A program made the translations under genes and the position numbers. This document shows, piece by piece, positions 35,411 to 47,376 of a stretch of DNA of 64,000 nucleotides. Under the pieces are notes generated by a model. The model was not told where the DNA came from, searched no databases, and worked only from the letters and a program-made list of their open reading frames with translations. The first letter of the stretch is position 1; each line of letters begins with the position of its first letter. Source of the stretch: Sclerodactyla briareus (lineage: Eukaryota; Echinodermata; Holothuroidea; Dendrochirotida; Sclerodactylidae); contig JAODTK010005778.1 in NCBI GenBank assembly GCA_026419785.1, positions 248,001-312,000 on the forward strand, read 5' to 3'.

Positions 35411-35480
35411 CGTCGTCTGACAGCAGCTGGCGGAAAAGTGACGGCGACGTACATGACGTCATGACGAAAATCGTCCTAGT
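35411..35480 (+). repeat. Fragment of the SINE-like tail, plus orientation
   Basis: GCAGCTGGCGGAAAAGTGACGG and CATGACGTCATGACGAAAATCG match the reverse complement of about 8600-8665. It shows that the intron element is dispersed beyond the tandem duplication. Confidence 0.6.
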
Positions 35481-35964
35481 GCACTGATATACCTTGGGAC
35501 GATTTTTGTTATGACGTCATGTGAATGGCCTCGTCGATTATTCGCTGGGTATGCGAGACGCCAATTTCTCGTCAACGTACTTCTCTACATGACGCACCAC
35601 AATAAGCTGGGCATGGGTCATTCAGAATATTCCGGAACACTTCATCTTCTCTGAAGATCGTGTGCATCACGCACACGTAGGCATTAGGCATTTGAATATA
35701 TTTCCGAATCACTCAATTAATTAATTCAGACACAGGTCCGTACTACTAACATCTGTAGGAGAAAGACCTCCCCTGTTCTAAGAAATCATATATATATTCC
35801 GTAATGGGGATTAACAGCCTCATTACATTATCTCCCTAAGCCAATAAAAATCGTTTAAGTGCTCAGCTAGTACGGTGACTGTGGTTAACTGACTGCCGTC
35901 AGCGTGAAACAACTTACCCCCAGATCAGGTGTGCGAAACGCGCTGCCTGCTACATTTGACTGTT

Positions 35965-36030
35965 TGACCGAGTGGTTGGCACAGTTGGAAGAGCGTCGGC
36001 CTCCCACCCGCGAGACCGGGGTTGGACTCG
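35965..36030 (+). repeat. tRNA-like SINE head or tRNA pseudogene
   Basis: GTGGTTGGCACAGTTGGAAG resembles the D-arm and A box, GGCCTCCCACCC an anticodon arm with CCC, and GAGACCGGGGTTGGACTC a T-arm with a mutated B box (GGTTGGACTC for GGTTCGANTC). The acceptor stem does not close. It is best read as a tRNA-derived SINE head; a decayed tRNA gene is the alternative. Confidence 0.55.
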
Positions 36031-36401
36031 CCGTTGAATAGTTGAATATGACATCCGTGTGGGTACCACTCATTTATTTCCTACAATCCCTCCGTTTTTG
36101 TTTCATTGAAAGTAGTTTGAAACTATTTGAAAGAAAATCTTTTCGGATATATACTCTACAGCCTTCCTGTCTATGTACTCAGACTCCTAACTCCATATCA
36201 ATACGTAGCCACGCTTCCCCTATAGTAGGACACAATGGTGGCCGTCGGAATGGGTCGAATTTGATCTCTAGATGACAGTGATACAACATCAAAAAGAAAA
36301 ATTAGCATTGTTCAAATGTAGATGCTTATCCCATGGTGAAATATCATGCATGTCCCTCGGGATCGAGACCAGTTTGCTTCATAGCTCAATTGGTGGCGGC
36401 T

Positions 36402-36520
36402 GCACGTAGAGCAAGGTTTTCAACCTGGGGGACCGTCCCACAGTGGGCATCCTGTCTTTTCCTCGTGGACCGTAGCTTTTCCCAAGTCCCACAGAAAAAT
36501 AATGGCAAAATGATACATTT
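36402..36520 (-). repeat. Fragment of a hAT-like MITE family
   Basis: AAGGTTTTCAACCTGGGG is followed by CCGTCCCACAGTGGGC and AGTCCCACAGAAAAATAATGG. Its reverse complement resembles the right ends at 37665 and 38203. The CAGGGGTTGTCAACC style of terminus is common in hAT elements; the assignment is inference. Confidence 0.4.
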
Positions 36521-37395
36521 TTTATAAATTGTATTTTTTAATACATCAGAATAATTTGGATGCCTGAAAATAGGCCGTGTGCATGAATGTGATTCAACAA
36601 GACACGACATGACAATACTGCGCAGGTAACTTTCCAGTGTGTGTGTATTTTCGAAATGAGGAAATTCCCCCGTCCGTCCGACAACGTGACGACAATGCCG
36701 TAGCCGAGCGGGCGTGGTGGGGTTTGTCACCCCCCCCCCCCCCCAATATTTCGTCGCCGTCGGCAAATTTTCGGTTTGTCGGCATAAATGCGGAAGGAAG
36801 GAAAAAAGGGGAAATGGGAGAGGAGGAAAAGATGAATAGGGGCGGGAAAGGGCAGGAGTAAGGGAGTGGCGGTGAAACCGGGAATGGAAAGTGGAATAGA
36901 AAAAAAGGAAGCCATACTTTATTATCGGCTATTCGACTTTCGGCTCTTCATCTAATGGCCCATTCAGCGTTGGTCAAGAGAATGGCACACGTCCGCAAAA
37001 ATTATATAATGTGCATACCGCCCGTCGCCGTCTATTAATTGAAGAGTGAGAGTCTGTCGGCAATTCGGTTAGCGTTTGACTTTCATTTTCCATGATTTGA
37101 CAGTTTTTGTTTGGCTGCCTATATTCCAGAGATCACACAATTTTCAGCCATTTGCCTGAACAATTATGAAAAAAATCCCAGAACTTATCAATGAAACGTC
37201 GAGTCTAGGCGGGAAATCAATGCTAGCGGCATAGCTAGAGTAAAAAGGCGCGAGAAAGAAGGCGCCCCCCCCTCCCCCGTTTTTTTTTCTTTTTTTTTTC
37301 TTTTTTTTTTGAGATCGGAAACCCTCTCGGGCATGGAAACTACCAAACTACGACAGCTGTACAGAAGTTACAGTTAAAATCTGGTTAGAGCTCCT
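36521..37395. other. Anonymous stretch with poly-C and T-rich tracts
   Basis: No gene is seen. It contains a poly-C run at about 36730-36744, a purine-rich stretch at about 36790-36870 and a C/T low-complexity tract at 37265-37310. Confidence 0.55.
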
Positions 37396-37762
37396 AATGC
37401 GAAAGTGGAAAAATTTTCTAATTGCTACTAAATGGCCCGAAAATTTGATCAATTGCCCCATTGAAGTGTCAAATTTTTGCGTGCTACGTAACGTGATGCC
37501 GGGCGTGAACTCTATAGAGACGTGTCCGAACAAATCACGAACTACACCATTTCAAGGTTTTATAATTTTTTCTACTCATACGCTTCTTTTAATAATGTGG
37601 AACGTGAGAATTCAGAAAGGCCAATATGGGACGACCAACTAAAAAAGGTTGACAACCCCCTGGGTAGAGATATCATAATGCGAAAGTGGAAAGATTTTCT
37701 GAAATTTGTACTAAATGGCAGAAAATTTGATCAATTGCCCCATTGAAGTGTCAAATTTTTAA
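37396..37762 (+). repeat. hAT-like MITE copy flanked by an 83-bp direct repeat
   Basis: The block TAATGCGAAAGTGGAAAAATTT through GAAGTGTCAAATTTTT at 37396-37478 is repeated at 37676-37760. Between them lies sequence ending GGTTGACAACCCCCTG near 37665. The segment 37478-37665 is a relative of 38020-38205. Confidence 0.6.
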
Positions 37763-38019
37763 AAGCGCTCGCGCGCAGTGTGTAATGAGTGTCTGCTTCA
37801 TATGGCGAGCTGCAGTCAAATTAGTGCATTGTTTGGGATTCGGGCAGAATTTTCGTTGTTCCACCTTCAAGTACGTGGTGAGCTCGGGGTAGAGTAATTA
37901 TGGACGCCCAATTTACTGAAAATATTTGCATCTAGACTTGCATCTGAGGACGTTTCAGGTCAAAAAATTTTCCAAAGGAGAAGGGAACATCCCAAAATAT
38001 CAAACCCTGTTTGATACGA

Positions 38020-38205
38020 CCCTACGTAAGTGTGACGTGCGTGAATCTATAGGAGAAGTGTGCCTAACAAATCACAAAAGCCACCATTCAAGTGTTTTAT
38101 CATTTTTTTCTACTCATACGCTTCATTTCATAATGGTGGGACGTGATACATTAATAAATGCCAATTTTGGGACGACAACCAAAAAAGTTGAAAACCCCTG
38201 ACGTA
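38020..38205 (+). repeat. Second copy of the hAT-like MITE family
   Basis: Shares ACAAATCAC, TTTTTTCTACTCATACGCTTC, ATAATG and GGGACG with 37478-37665, and ends AAAAAAGTTGAAAACCCCTG. Confidence 0.6.
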
Positions 38206-39596
38206 AGCAAGATGTTTCGCAGTTCGGAATCCAAGTATTAGCCATGTACTTTCCACCACTCCCAGAGGTTTCACCAATATACCATATCGCAAATATTGTC
38301 GCGCACGCATTATGGAAGATGTGATATTGCCGACAAAGTTCCATGGTAAAATTTGTCGCGGGGAAAAACCTCTTTTATGACTGCTTCATACTGAAGTCAT
38401 TATCGCTGGAAATTGCACGTATGTTGAACCATATAGGGATCTCTCTCTCTGTGAATTTCCAACGCACCATACGATTCCAGCACAGAACTATGTGCCTTAC
38501 AGTAGTTCAATGGGCTGTTCGGCTTCATCGGGCCACTCTGTTGCTCGATAACATCAACCTTAGTTCGTGAACAGCATTCACGATGTATATCCATATGCGT
38601 GCTCCTAACTTTCCATTGAGGTTGCTCGAAAACGCCCTCTATGTATTTGCGATAAGGGTATTGCCTTACAGCTACTCACTAATCACATATTACTTCATCA
38701 TTTATGCAAGCAAATTGCCAGTCAGCAGCTGATGCCAACGCCTGCGCTTGTGGTCATGATTATGACTCGTCGTATTAATTGAATATTCCCCTGAATCTAC
38801 TGACTGCAAGGAGGGATATGCTCAAAAAGTAGCATTTAGGCTAACAATATTGGTACGCCCTTCATTCACAGGGGATTATGTAGAACTTATTAACATTACT
38901 TATGTTTTGACCTGCATTGCGGCGCGAAGAGACTGTACCATAGACTATTATATCAGAATATTAATAGATTTAATCGATAGTGTTGCCACCTCAGTTGTGC
39001 TGAAGGAGTTACCTAACTCGAGAAGGTGATTGATTTACCGTAGATAATCAACCGTTTGGACCGGTCATAGAGTAATACCTCATATATTTATCTAGCCTTA
39101 CCATTAGGCCACTAATAAGTCACGTCAATGTCGCTTACCTCCCTATGGGGATGCTGGTAGATTAATTCCCTTTGAATCGCTTCTGGAGTATTGGACAGGT
39201 GGCAATAAAATCGGATTCCTCACGCTGCGTAAGTTAATTAACTCGATAACATCACATCGAGGTCGTGGCTCTTACAGCGAGTCGGCTAAGTCGCCTGGCA
39301 TTGGTTTATACCATGCAAACACACACTAGTTATCATACCTAAGGAAAACACACAACAGATACACGCCTGAACAAGAACCCGAGAGCTCAATGATTTCTTC
39401 TCTTTGAATTGACAATTGAGGGGGATTTTTTTTTTCGATCGTGCCTTTATAGTGGGACTGTAAATTTGCAGTGGGCGGACTCATGTGACCATACCACCTG
39501 ACCCAAACAACGATAAGAATATCTACTCAAATGGGCAACCCCGTTCGCGCGAATGTTTGAGTTCTCTATTTCATGTCGTTGCACAGTTTTAATGTA
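38206..39596. other. Anonymous stretch
   Basis: No gene or repeat family is recognised; short frames only. Confidence 0.5.
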
Positions 39597-40030
39597 CATA
39601 GTTGGAGACCCTTGACCTCGGATGATCTGGCACTGACCTCAACCAATGAGGATCATCACCCCATTTACTCTGCCTAATCGCAAACCTTGGGTAAAGTGTG
39701 AACTCTCTACTTTATTCCGTTACACAGTCGTGCTCACACAGCATCTCAGACTTGACCCATGTTGATCTTCAGACTGTCCTAAAAACAATCAGAGCTCCAT
39801 CTAACGAGATATCTACACATAGCAAACCTCTATGCCAAAGTATGAGCTCTTACATTGTTAGTTGCATACAAGCTTTTCCAGAGTTGTCCTCTAACCATGA
39901 CCATAGCAACTCAGGACCTGACTCCAAAACAAACGGGTCTTGCATCTTTACACCACACACACACACACACACTACTACACATGCACGATGCATGACTGCA
40001 TAAATTCCTTCTGCCTCCAGTAAGGAATCA
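39597..40030. repeat. Second locus of the 143-bp-core element, without LINE
   Basis: Three diverged core units begin near 39608, 39747 and 39881 (CTTGACCTCGGATGATC, CAGACTTGACCCATGTTGATC, CAACTCAGGACCTGAC). They lead into (CA)n at 39953-39973 and then a palindrome with stem ATTCCTT / AAGGAAT at about 40003-40029. This is the layout of the copies in units A and B without the LINE, which supports the element as one dispersed unit. Confidence 0.7.
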
Positions 40031-41699
40031 AGTATTGCATGTTGAAGATGATGCCTGGGTGAAACACCTAAGACGTACCATGTTGACCGCCGTCTATACT
40101 AGCCACTATGACGCCTCGGGGGACAACAACTCTTGCATAACGAAACTACAAGCATTAGTTCCGAATTACTCTCCCATGGTATGTTGCATCCGGGCTTTCT
40201 TCCCGCGAGAGAAAGCGATCTCCATGGCTCATTCAGATGCCTATCGGAGGGAAGGCAGATTTCCTACAATATTGTATGGTCAACATCTAGGGAATCAAGA
40301 CATCGATGCAATTTGTAAGATGGGATGTGAGCATATCAAAAACGGACAGGCTACTTTCAAAGTCCGAATGTGTATAAAGTCAGTCTGGACATTGTAGCCG
40401 GAATCGGATATTACTCACCCCGACATTTGGTATTGATGGAGTAGTGAGAACTCGTGCTCATTGCTCACAGTTCAACCGGGCGCGCAAGGGTTTAGGGTCA
40501 ATATGACGGGGGGATAAAGTTATGTGCCACTATCAAGGGCGGGAAGGGGGACGGGGCCGCCACGTTGGCCGAACTCCAAGAAAGTTACATTATGACCCCA
40601 GGTTACAGGGGAAAAAGCCTTCTTTGCGTGCGAAGCGCGTTGAAGAGCGTCTATACCTGGAAGCCTACAAAACAGATAACATTCCATAGACGATTAGGAC
40701 GGTTGAGAAGAGATTGGGCGGAATTGGGGAAACGTGAGAAAGAAATGAACTGAGGGTTTCTTTTCTATCTATTCTATTAGATTCAACCATACTCCCTTTC
40801 CCCAGGTTTCAAAAAGTGAGACCGTATTCATTCCGATAAGCGCCCATCTCCCGGAAGCGCCCACCCAACTTTTTTGCAAACTCTTCGTCAAATATTAAAG
40901 TTCGATGTGTGGCGCCGAAAAATCCTGAGAATATTATCGTTGCCTGACAGCAGATTTCTCGATTATGCAAGTGCATACAGCCATAGACCATACACAAAAC
41001 AACATGGGATTAAACCGAATCGCTGAAGCGATCACCCATCGCCGGCTCCTGCCGATCAACGATATTGGGCCAGTGACTCGGGAAACCTACGGTACTCCAT
41101 TCATGAATACGAATGGAGTGATGATCAACAATTTCACTGGGTCAAACGATTATAATTACTAGTTTTAGCAATGTTTAGCACTTTAACATTTAAACTCAGG
41201 CCGTCGTCTGAATTCGGTATCCATGCCGATCGACGGGCAATGCTTAGGAGGCAGGCAGTATGTGTCCGTACGGCTGTATTACCATAGCCCATTCGTAGTA
41301 TGAGCGGAGTTATCTTGTATAGCGCGGATGCATACGCATATAACACAATAGGTTATGGGCTTAGGCACAGAACGATCGGTCTGTGTGTATTGCATCGATG
41401 GGCTGGTTGGGGATGAGGGCGGATACACTGCTTGCGGAAACGCAAGACATTGGTGATTCAACTGTGCGATGTTTGAATGTGTGTGTTCGTATACAGTGGC
41501 ATCTCGCAAATACACCCAAAGCTAATACAAAAACAGTTGTGAAGTTCTACTCGAGTAAAGCGCACTACTGAATTTGCAAGCGCCCTGGGCGCGTAACGGA
41601 ATGAATACGGTTATATTTTTCAGGGACTTGTTGTATTACTAGAGGTTCTAGTTGTGCCCCCGTGGGCGTAACAATGATTTTTTGTTATGTCGCTCTCGT
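40031..41699. other. Anonymous stretch
   Basis: No gene is recognised. A 120-codon plus-strand frame (40035-40397) has no known domain and no splice support, and is probably chance. Confidence 0.45.
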
Positions 41700-42035
41700 T
41701 AGGCGTGATCCGTCCTAGAACCTCTATCGTGTCGAGCTACGATCCGATTTTTCAGTGTATGTCAAACGAGATCAAGGCTTTTTATCCATTACGCTTAGGA
41801 ATCTAGCCACGATGAATAGAGGACTCGAATCGCTATTTGTCGAGCCATCCAAGGTGGAAAAGCCCATACATATCGCGTGCGCGACGACGATTTACTTCGA
41901 GTTGGATTTTTTTTTGCAAATCGTTCCTCGATATGACGTCACTTGAGAAGTAGTTCTCAAAAACCCGCCTCTTTCTGGTAATCATCGAAATTGCAAAGAT
42001 ATCATAGCAGAACGTGAAAAATTGTATACCGGCCC
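41700..42035. mobile_element. Diverged relative of the TTAA MITE
   Basis: ATCGTGTCGAGCTACGATCCG, ATGAATAGAGGACTCGAATCGC, GGTGGAAAAGCCC, TCGATATGACGTCA and CATAGCAGAACG match the element at 10439-10860 in order. The right end is ACCGGCCC then TTAA (42036-42039). The left end is degraded. Same orientation as the unit A copy. Confidence 0.65.
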
Positions 42036-42039
42036 TTAA

Positions 42040-44689
42040 GAGTTTCAATATTTCGATGTAGAGAATCGAGTGAAAAAAAAAAACAAAACACATATTTTCT
42101 AAATGTCAGTTCGTATCTAATTCATAAATGCCTCGGTAGGGACACATCCTAGAGTTAAATGCGGCGTGGATGCGACCATACAGCATATCCGGACCATAAT
42201 CGCTTTCCATACCATACACTGAAACGTCTTAATTTCCTCATGGTAGCGATTTCTTTTCAGTTAGGCCGTATTGGTGATAATGTAACAAATACTATAACCA
42301 CTGAATACCTCTTCCAGATCAAAAGTGTCTGGAACAACAGATATTCACAAGCTGCTTAGAGGCGGAATAAAAAGTGGAACTCGGAATAAATATTCAGACG
42401 GTCGAAAGGTTAGAAAGGGATTTCCGTCACATATGAGGCTGTTTTGATTCTGCATCATAAAGGGTCGGTTAGGTTCTCTTTGATGTCAAATTGACTTGGT
42501 ATAGGGAAGTAGATCCGTTTTGAAAATGGGGGGGGGGGGTATCGAATGCAAATGGCGGAGCGCACATGACGTTGGCAGATTTTCATTCTCTACAGATCGA
42601 CGGAAACAGCCCTTTTTTGTGTTTTTGCCAGGCTGAATAGCACCCATTTACGTGGGTGATTTTGAGTAAAAGACAGACAAAAAAGTGTCATTGTGCATAT
42701 TAAGATGATTTACCGAATATCACACATGGTATTCTTGATCAACACTTATTACCTTTTCTACGCTTTGTTTGGTGGGATCACCAGAGAGTCTACGAGCGGT
42801 CTGGTTGGGATCGAAGGGAAACGCATAGGCGTACGGGACCATTCATATTTGGGCGCAGCAAATATGTACCCGAATTTTACAAGCAGTCATTGGAGACTAC
42901 TGCCATTGTCACATGTTTCCGGCTTTTTATCCAAGAAGTCTGCAAAAAATCAGGCATTTTTTTCCACTTGCCTTTTTCCTTCCACAAATTTCCCACGAAT
43001 TTTCGCCAGAAGTTTTCATCGAGGGAAATTTGGGGGGGGGGGGGGCTTCTGAAATTATTCGAGTTAACAGAATGATTTGAAGCATTACATCGCATATCTA
43101 GCTTACAACGCCTGGAGGAAAAACGCCATTGCGCGCAGACACTTGAAAAAGTAGCACTTTGGGATATCCGATGTGAAATTCGAGAAGCTCGGTATGAAAC
43201 CACTGGGTAATCCTTCAACTCCTGCCCTTGTCGGGTCAGATCTTCACCTGGGGTCCGCATGCCCCTCCCCGTCCCCCACCTGTGACGCCCATGACTGGTA
43301 TTGATCGGCCTAGAATCGAAAAGCGAAACCAATCGCATGAGTGAGACTTCGGGCATGCTGGCCGGCCTATACCCGATTCTAATGAAATTCCCAGATCTAC
43401 CTATATGATGTCAACTACGACAGGGGGAAATTGGACGACGTCATCTTTTTACACCCAATTCTTCGAAAAAAATGATAATACGGTGAATAGTTGGAAGGAA
43501 TCCGTATAGCACGACACTTTTTGCATTAGAAGACGTGTAGTCTATCGAAGGACATCAGACCTAGTTCTACAACCAAATGAATAGTATGAGGATTTGCGCA
43601 GTGGGCAATTTCTTCTAATGTATAGCCATATAGGCTTGAACTTTTCCCACCGTACGTGCGAAGGATAGTATTGTCAATTCAACGCATCTCGAAATTAGCG
43701 ACCGTATTGGGCCTTCTCTAGGGGTCTGAAATTTGAGCGCCGCCATAAAATATCGCTTTAATTTATCCATCTGAGGAGATAAACTCCGCCAGTGTTTGGT
43801 TATTTCGTAAGAGGAAGACCTTATTATGATGCGCAGCTTGGTGGCTAAGTTTTTTTTTTGTGAGGAGTAATGGTCCAATTGTACATCGGTTAACATACAC
43901 GTTGCCGTAAAACTTTCCTCCTTTCGATGTGGCGGTTTACTTGCAGAGGAATGATCTAAAACTAAAGATTATACGCGAAGTCGCTGCAGGGTCTTTTGTC
44001 ATTCATGAACAACACTGATGACAATGCACGTTCTTGATCAGACAGGGGAACATAGATTACTGAAATCTTGGGTGGAAAATGTTGAAAGTCGGCCCAAAAT
44101 GACGATTCTCTGAAATCCTGTACTGTTCGCTGTAGAAGTTGAACTAAAAATAGTCATCCTGAGAGAGGGTGCGTTCCTTTGATGTTGTGATGATAAATTT
44201 TGCACATGACTCGAATGCCAAACTGGCCACGTGATCAGTAATCAGCGTGTTGTCAAGAATTAAAGACGTCATTTGTCTACAGAATCAGGGCTAGCAGTGG
44301 GCGTAGCCTAACATCATCTCTTGAGAATGTTAGCCTGTTAGATGATGTAATTGGTGGTCACATGAGTGACATAACTCGCCAGCCATCAGGTCTCTATATT
44401 TCATTTCTTTCAGATTATTCGATCCATGCAAAAATACTAAAAATATGACAACAAACAACAAAAAGAAACAGATCAGGGGAACAAAAAAGGTAAATTGAAG
44501 ACCGAAGCCCGTAGCCCCCCCCCCCCCCCCCCCCCCCCGCCATGACCTGTGCACCCAGAAACATACAACGCAAAACAAAACAATAAACGTTGAGAACAGT
44601 TTCTAAATGAGATAATTAAAAAAGTGGGACTTGAGACCCTTGCCGAAGGACTCAAATGAGGCCACTAAAATGACTCTCTAATTGTAGGT
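42040..44689. other. Anonymous stretch with G-runs
   Basis: No gene is recognised. A 159-codon minus-strand frame (42877-43356) overlaps a 119-codon plus-strand frame; neither has a known domain. G-runs lie at 42528-42538 and 43031-43045, and a C-run at 44514-44538. Confidence 0.45.
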
Positions 44690-45140
44690 GTGAGAGTAGA
44701 CCAAAATCTAGGAAAGTCATTGATAAAGTTAGTCCGAGAAGTTGGTCCTGGATGCGATGGTGAAGAGAATAGTATTAGGTATGTCGAGCATTACCTGAAA
44801 CAAGTTTGCAATAGCAGAGCAAACAAACTTGCCATAGAAGTACTTTGCAACAAACAAAATCAGTAAAATAGGAACCGATTAGAGAGGGTACACTTTATGT
44901 GTTTGAGTTCTTCAGTGAGTTCATACTCTTCCTTCTTTGGACGAGGAATAAAACGAGAGGCAGTTCTCTGGATGTGGACTGCCTCGAGTCTATTCTCTTG
45001 CGTTGAATTCTGGGGGCGCCAAGCAGGTAGACCATATTCCAACAAAGGACAACAAGCGCGACTCAAAGAGTAATAGACGAACCTATTATTCAAAACCGCC
45101 GAGAATAGATCGACAAAATCCAAGTAACTAGGTATTGAAG
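44690..45140 (-). mobile_element. LINE reverse-transcriptase C-terminal fragment
   Basis: Minus-strand frame 44860-45123 has PLLEYGLPAWRPQNSTQENR then LEAVHIQRTASRF and LSNRFLFY. This fits the (V)RPxLEYxxxxWxP...LExVQxRATRxI region after the YADD box in CR1/L2-like LINEs. A shifted continuation below 44860 has KYFYGKFVCS. No catalytic YADD is present. It is a different family from the two LINEs in the duplication. Confidence 0.7.
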
Positions 45141-45732
45141 GCTAAGGACTATATTAATTATCAACACTTAACCTGCTAACAGTCGACAAAAAAACGCACA
45201 ATAGAAAATAAGAAGAGATTCCCAACATTTCAATTTCATTTCTGCTGAGTACTTTCATGGGTGAGTTTTAGTCGTTGGTTCGTGTTAGATAATTACTCAT
45301 TAACTACAATAAAGGGACTCGATTGGCTCATGTGACACATTACATCATTTAACGGAACAGGCTACGAGATAAAGTTACATTTCCTTTGACAACACACCTG
45401 ATTACTGATCACGTGACCCGTTTTCTTTCGAGTTTACAGTGCAAAATTATCTCACTAACACTCGATTAAACGCCCCCAATGTAGTGTGAGACAGATGATG
45501 GACGCATGAAGGGGGGAACAATAATTGCTGTACCCGCTCAAAAAAAGCAAACAGATCATATGGACTGTTGACGAATAATCACGTTTTAAAAGCAAATTGT
45601 TCCCTTGCCGTGAAAAACCACACTTATATACGGCATGCCGAATCGGTGGCTGCGTACATCGCTACATAAGTCCGGGGGTAGTCTATATGCTCAGAAGTGA
45701 CTGGCCCTGAAAATACTGTCGAGAGGATCCTA
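45141..45732. other. Anonymous stretch
   Basis: No gene or recognised repeat is seen. Confidence 0.5.
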
Positions 45733-45803
45733 GGCCAGGTAGTTTTAGTGATCTAGTATGTACCATCAGCGGAAACACCACGTCGTATGCATTCAGAAAC
45801 GCT

Positions 45804-46268
45804 ATGCAAGCCGACAGGAAGTATAACGCCGAAACATATTCGGAAACTGAAAAGCGCTGCAAATTCGGACTAATTTCGAGCCCGGCGGCGGGAATTTACT
45901 TCGAGCGCACAGACGTCAGCAAGCTCCTTATGAAATTACCGGACAATTTACAAGCTGTAACATCCGTGATCAAGAACAGTTATGCACAGGAAACCCAATA
46001 TCCCCTCATATGCAGCGTGTTGCATTGTGAGTATACTGTCTGTAAAAGTCACCTAGTGTTTTATGTATTCGTGGTCTTACTCGCGTTGATTGGATTAACC
46101 TATAACTGCATAGAGTACCATATAATCTGTCGGGATTGTCGTTTCATTGCAGGCACAACCACTTTGATGACAAGATCGTTACATGCACGAGAAACATTCC
46201 GATGCAAGTCACAGTATTATTGGGTTACCGGTGGTTGCTTTAGTAAGCGTACGGTGGCGGTCAGATAG
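45804..46268 (+). CDS. Unassigned 154-codon frame with one hydrophobic segment; part of a flanking repeat
   Basis: The frame encodes a peptide with several cysteines and one membrane-like stretch at about residues 83-105 (HLVFYVFVVLLALIGLTYNC). I recognise no family. Sequence 45800-46170 has a diverged direct copy at 50700-51100 that is riddled with stops and indels, so this is either a gene with a dead copy or a mobile or dispersed repeat whose open frame is chance. The preceding bases have no clear promoter. A function is not assigned. Confidence 0.2.
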   Translation: MQADRKYNAETYSETEKRCKFGLISSPAAGIYFERTDVSKLLMKLPDNLQAVTSVIKNSYAQETQYPLICSVLHCEYTVCKSHLVFYVFVVLLALIGLTYNCIEYHIICRDCRFIAGTTTLMTRSLHARETFRCKSQYYWVTGGCFSKRTVAVR

Positions 46269-47376
46269 AACAGGCCAAATTAGGCTATCGTGGTCATGGG
46301 TGTAAAGCATGTAGAGCAAATATCCTACGTGAGTCGATCCCCGCTTTCATACAGTATTATCCGCTCACAACCCACTTCCCCATCAGTTGTATTTCGAAGA
46401 GGCAAAACCAGGCGAATAATGGACGGTGCCGTTTACAGTGAGCGTCATGCCTTATCGCAATAGTCCAAGATGCTCTTCACAAGTGCATTTTGTTTTCTAG
46501 CTAATCAAGTCGAAAGTATTCAAATGAATCGGTTTCAGTTATCATTCATTCATGAAAACGGAAATAACAAACACATTATATTATGTGTAAATAAATATTG
46601 AAGCAGTTGATTTGGCAAAAATACATGTCATCTGGCTTTCAAGAATGAAATAAATATGCTGGGTATTTCAGGCCTATTTGGTCATTGGTTCTAACTGTAT
46701 ACACAAAAAATACTAGCCTCACAGCAGTGGATTGTGGGAGAGATGTGTTCTGTTGAAGTGCATTGTGGGATAGATATGTTAAAACGTTGTACATACTTTT
46801 GTTTACGCATAGTATAGGATAATGTCTTCTCATTCTTTTCCTGATGCTCTCTGAAGCGTCTGAAGTTGTCATGAAGACGTTTGTTTTTAAGTTCGCTACT
46901 AATATTCAAAATATAACAGAGTGGAAATTCATGTACATGTGATGTCTGCCTATATACCTGTATGGGGCCTTTCTAATGTTTTCCAAACTTGTCTTAGCTC
47001 ATCAGAAAATAAAATCATCCCTTATGAAGCACGCCTCAATTTATTTGCGATTTGGTCTTTGGAGACGGTCTCCGGTACATCGACGAATTTTCCTTTGACA
47101 TGTACATCGGGACGGGGCCGTGTCAATATCGAATTGCACTGGAACGATTTTTGGGGTCATGCCAGGCGCGTCCCCCCGTGGGTACGCCACTGGTTCATGC
47201 ACAGTCGCCTACGCTTTTTCGCCGGTTGCTAGCAGACGATTATGCAGTCTCTTAGCTGTGGGATGCTGATTACGTTATGGTTCGTCGATTCTTAACACAG
47301 CGTCGAGGTCCTGGGTGTACCGTGGCTAATTGCAATAATTGCCTGCACTATCAGAGTCATGCCGCATCACGCTCCC
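46269..47376. other. Anonymous stretch before the minisatellite
   Basis: No gene is recognised. Two overlapping frames at 46921-47255 have no known domain. Confidence 0.5.

Noticed and set aside
36042-36275. Coding frame after the tRNA-like head
   Set aside because: No known domain; position suggests SINE body or anonymous sequence.
40035-40397. 120-codon plus-strand frame after the CA tract
   Set aside because: No recognised domain; begins just past the distal end of the 143-bp-core element and has no splice support.
42877-43356. 159-codon minus-strand frame
   Set aside because: No domain, basic low-complexity composition, overlapped by a long frame on the other strand and crossing a G-run.
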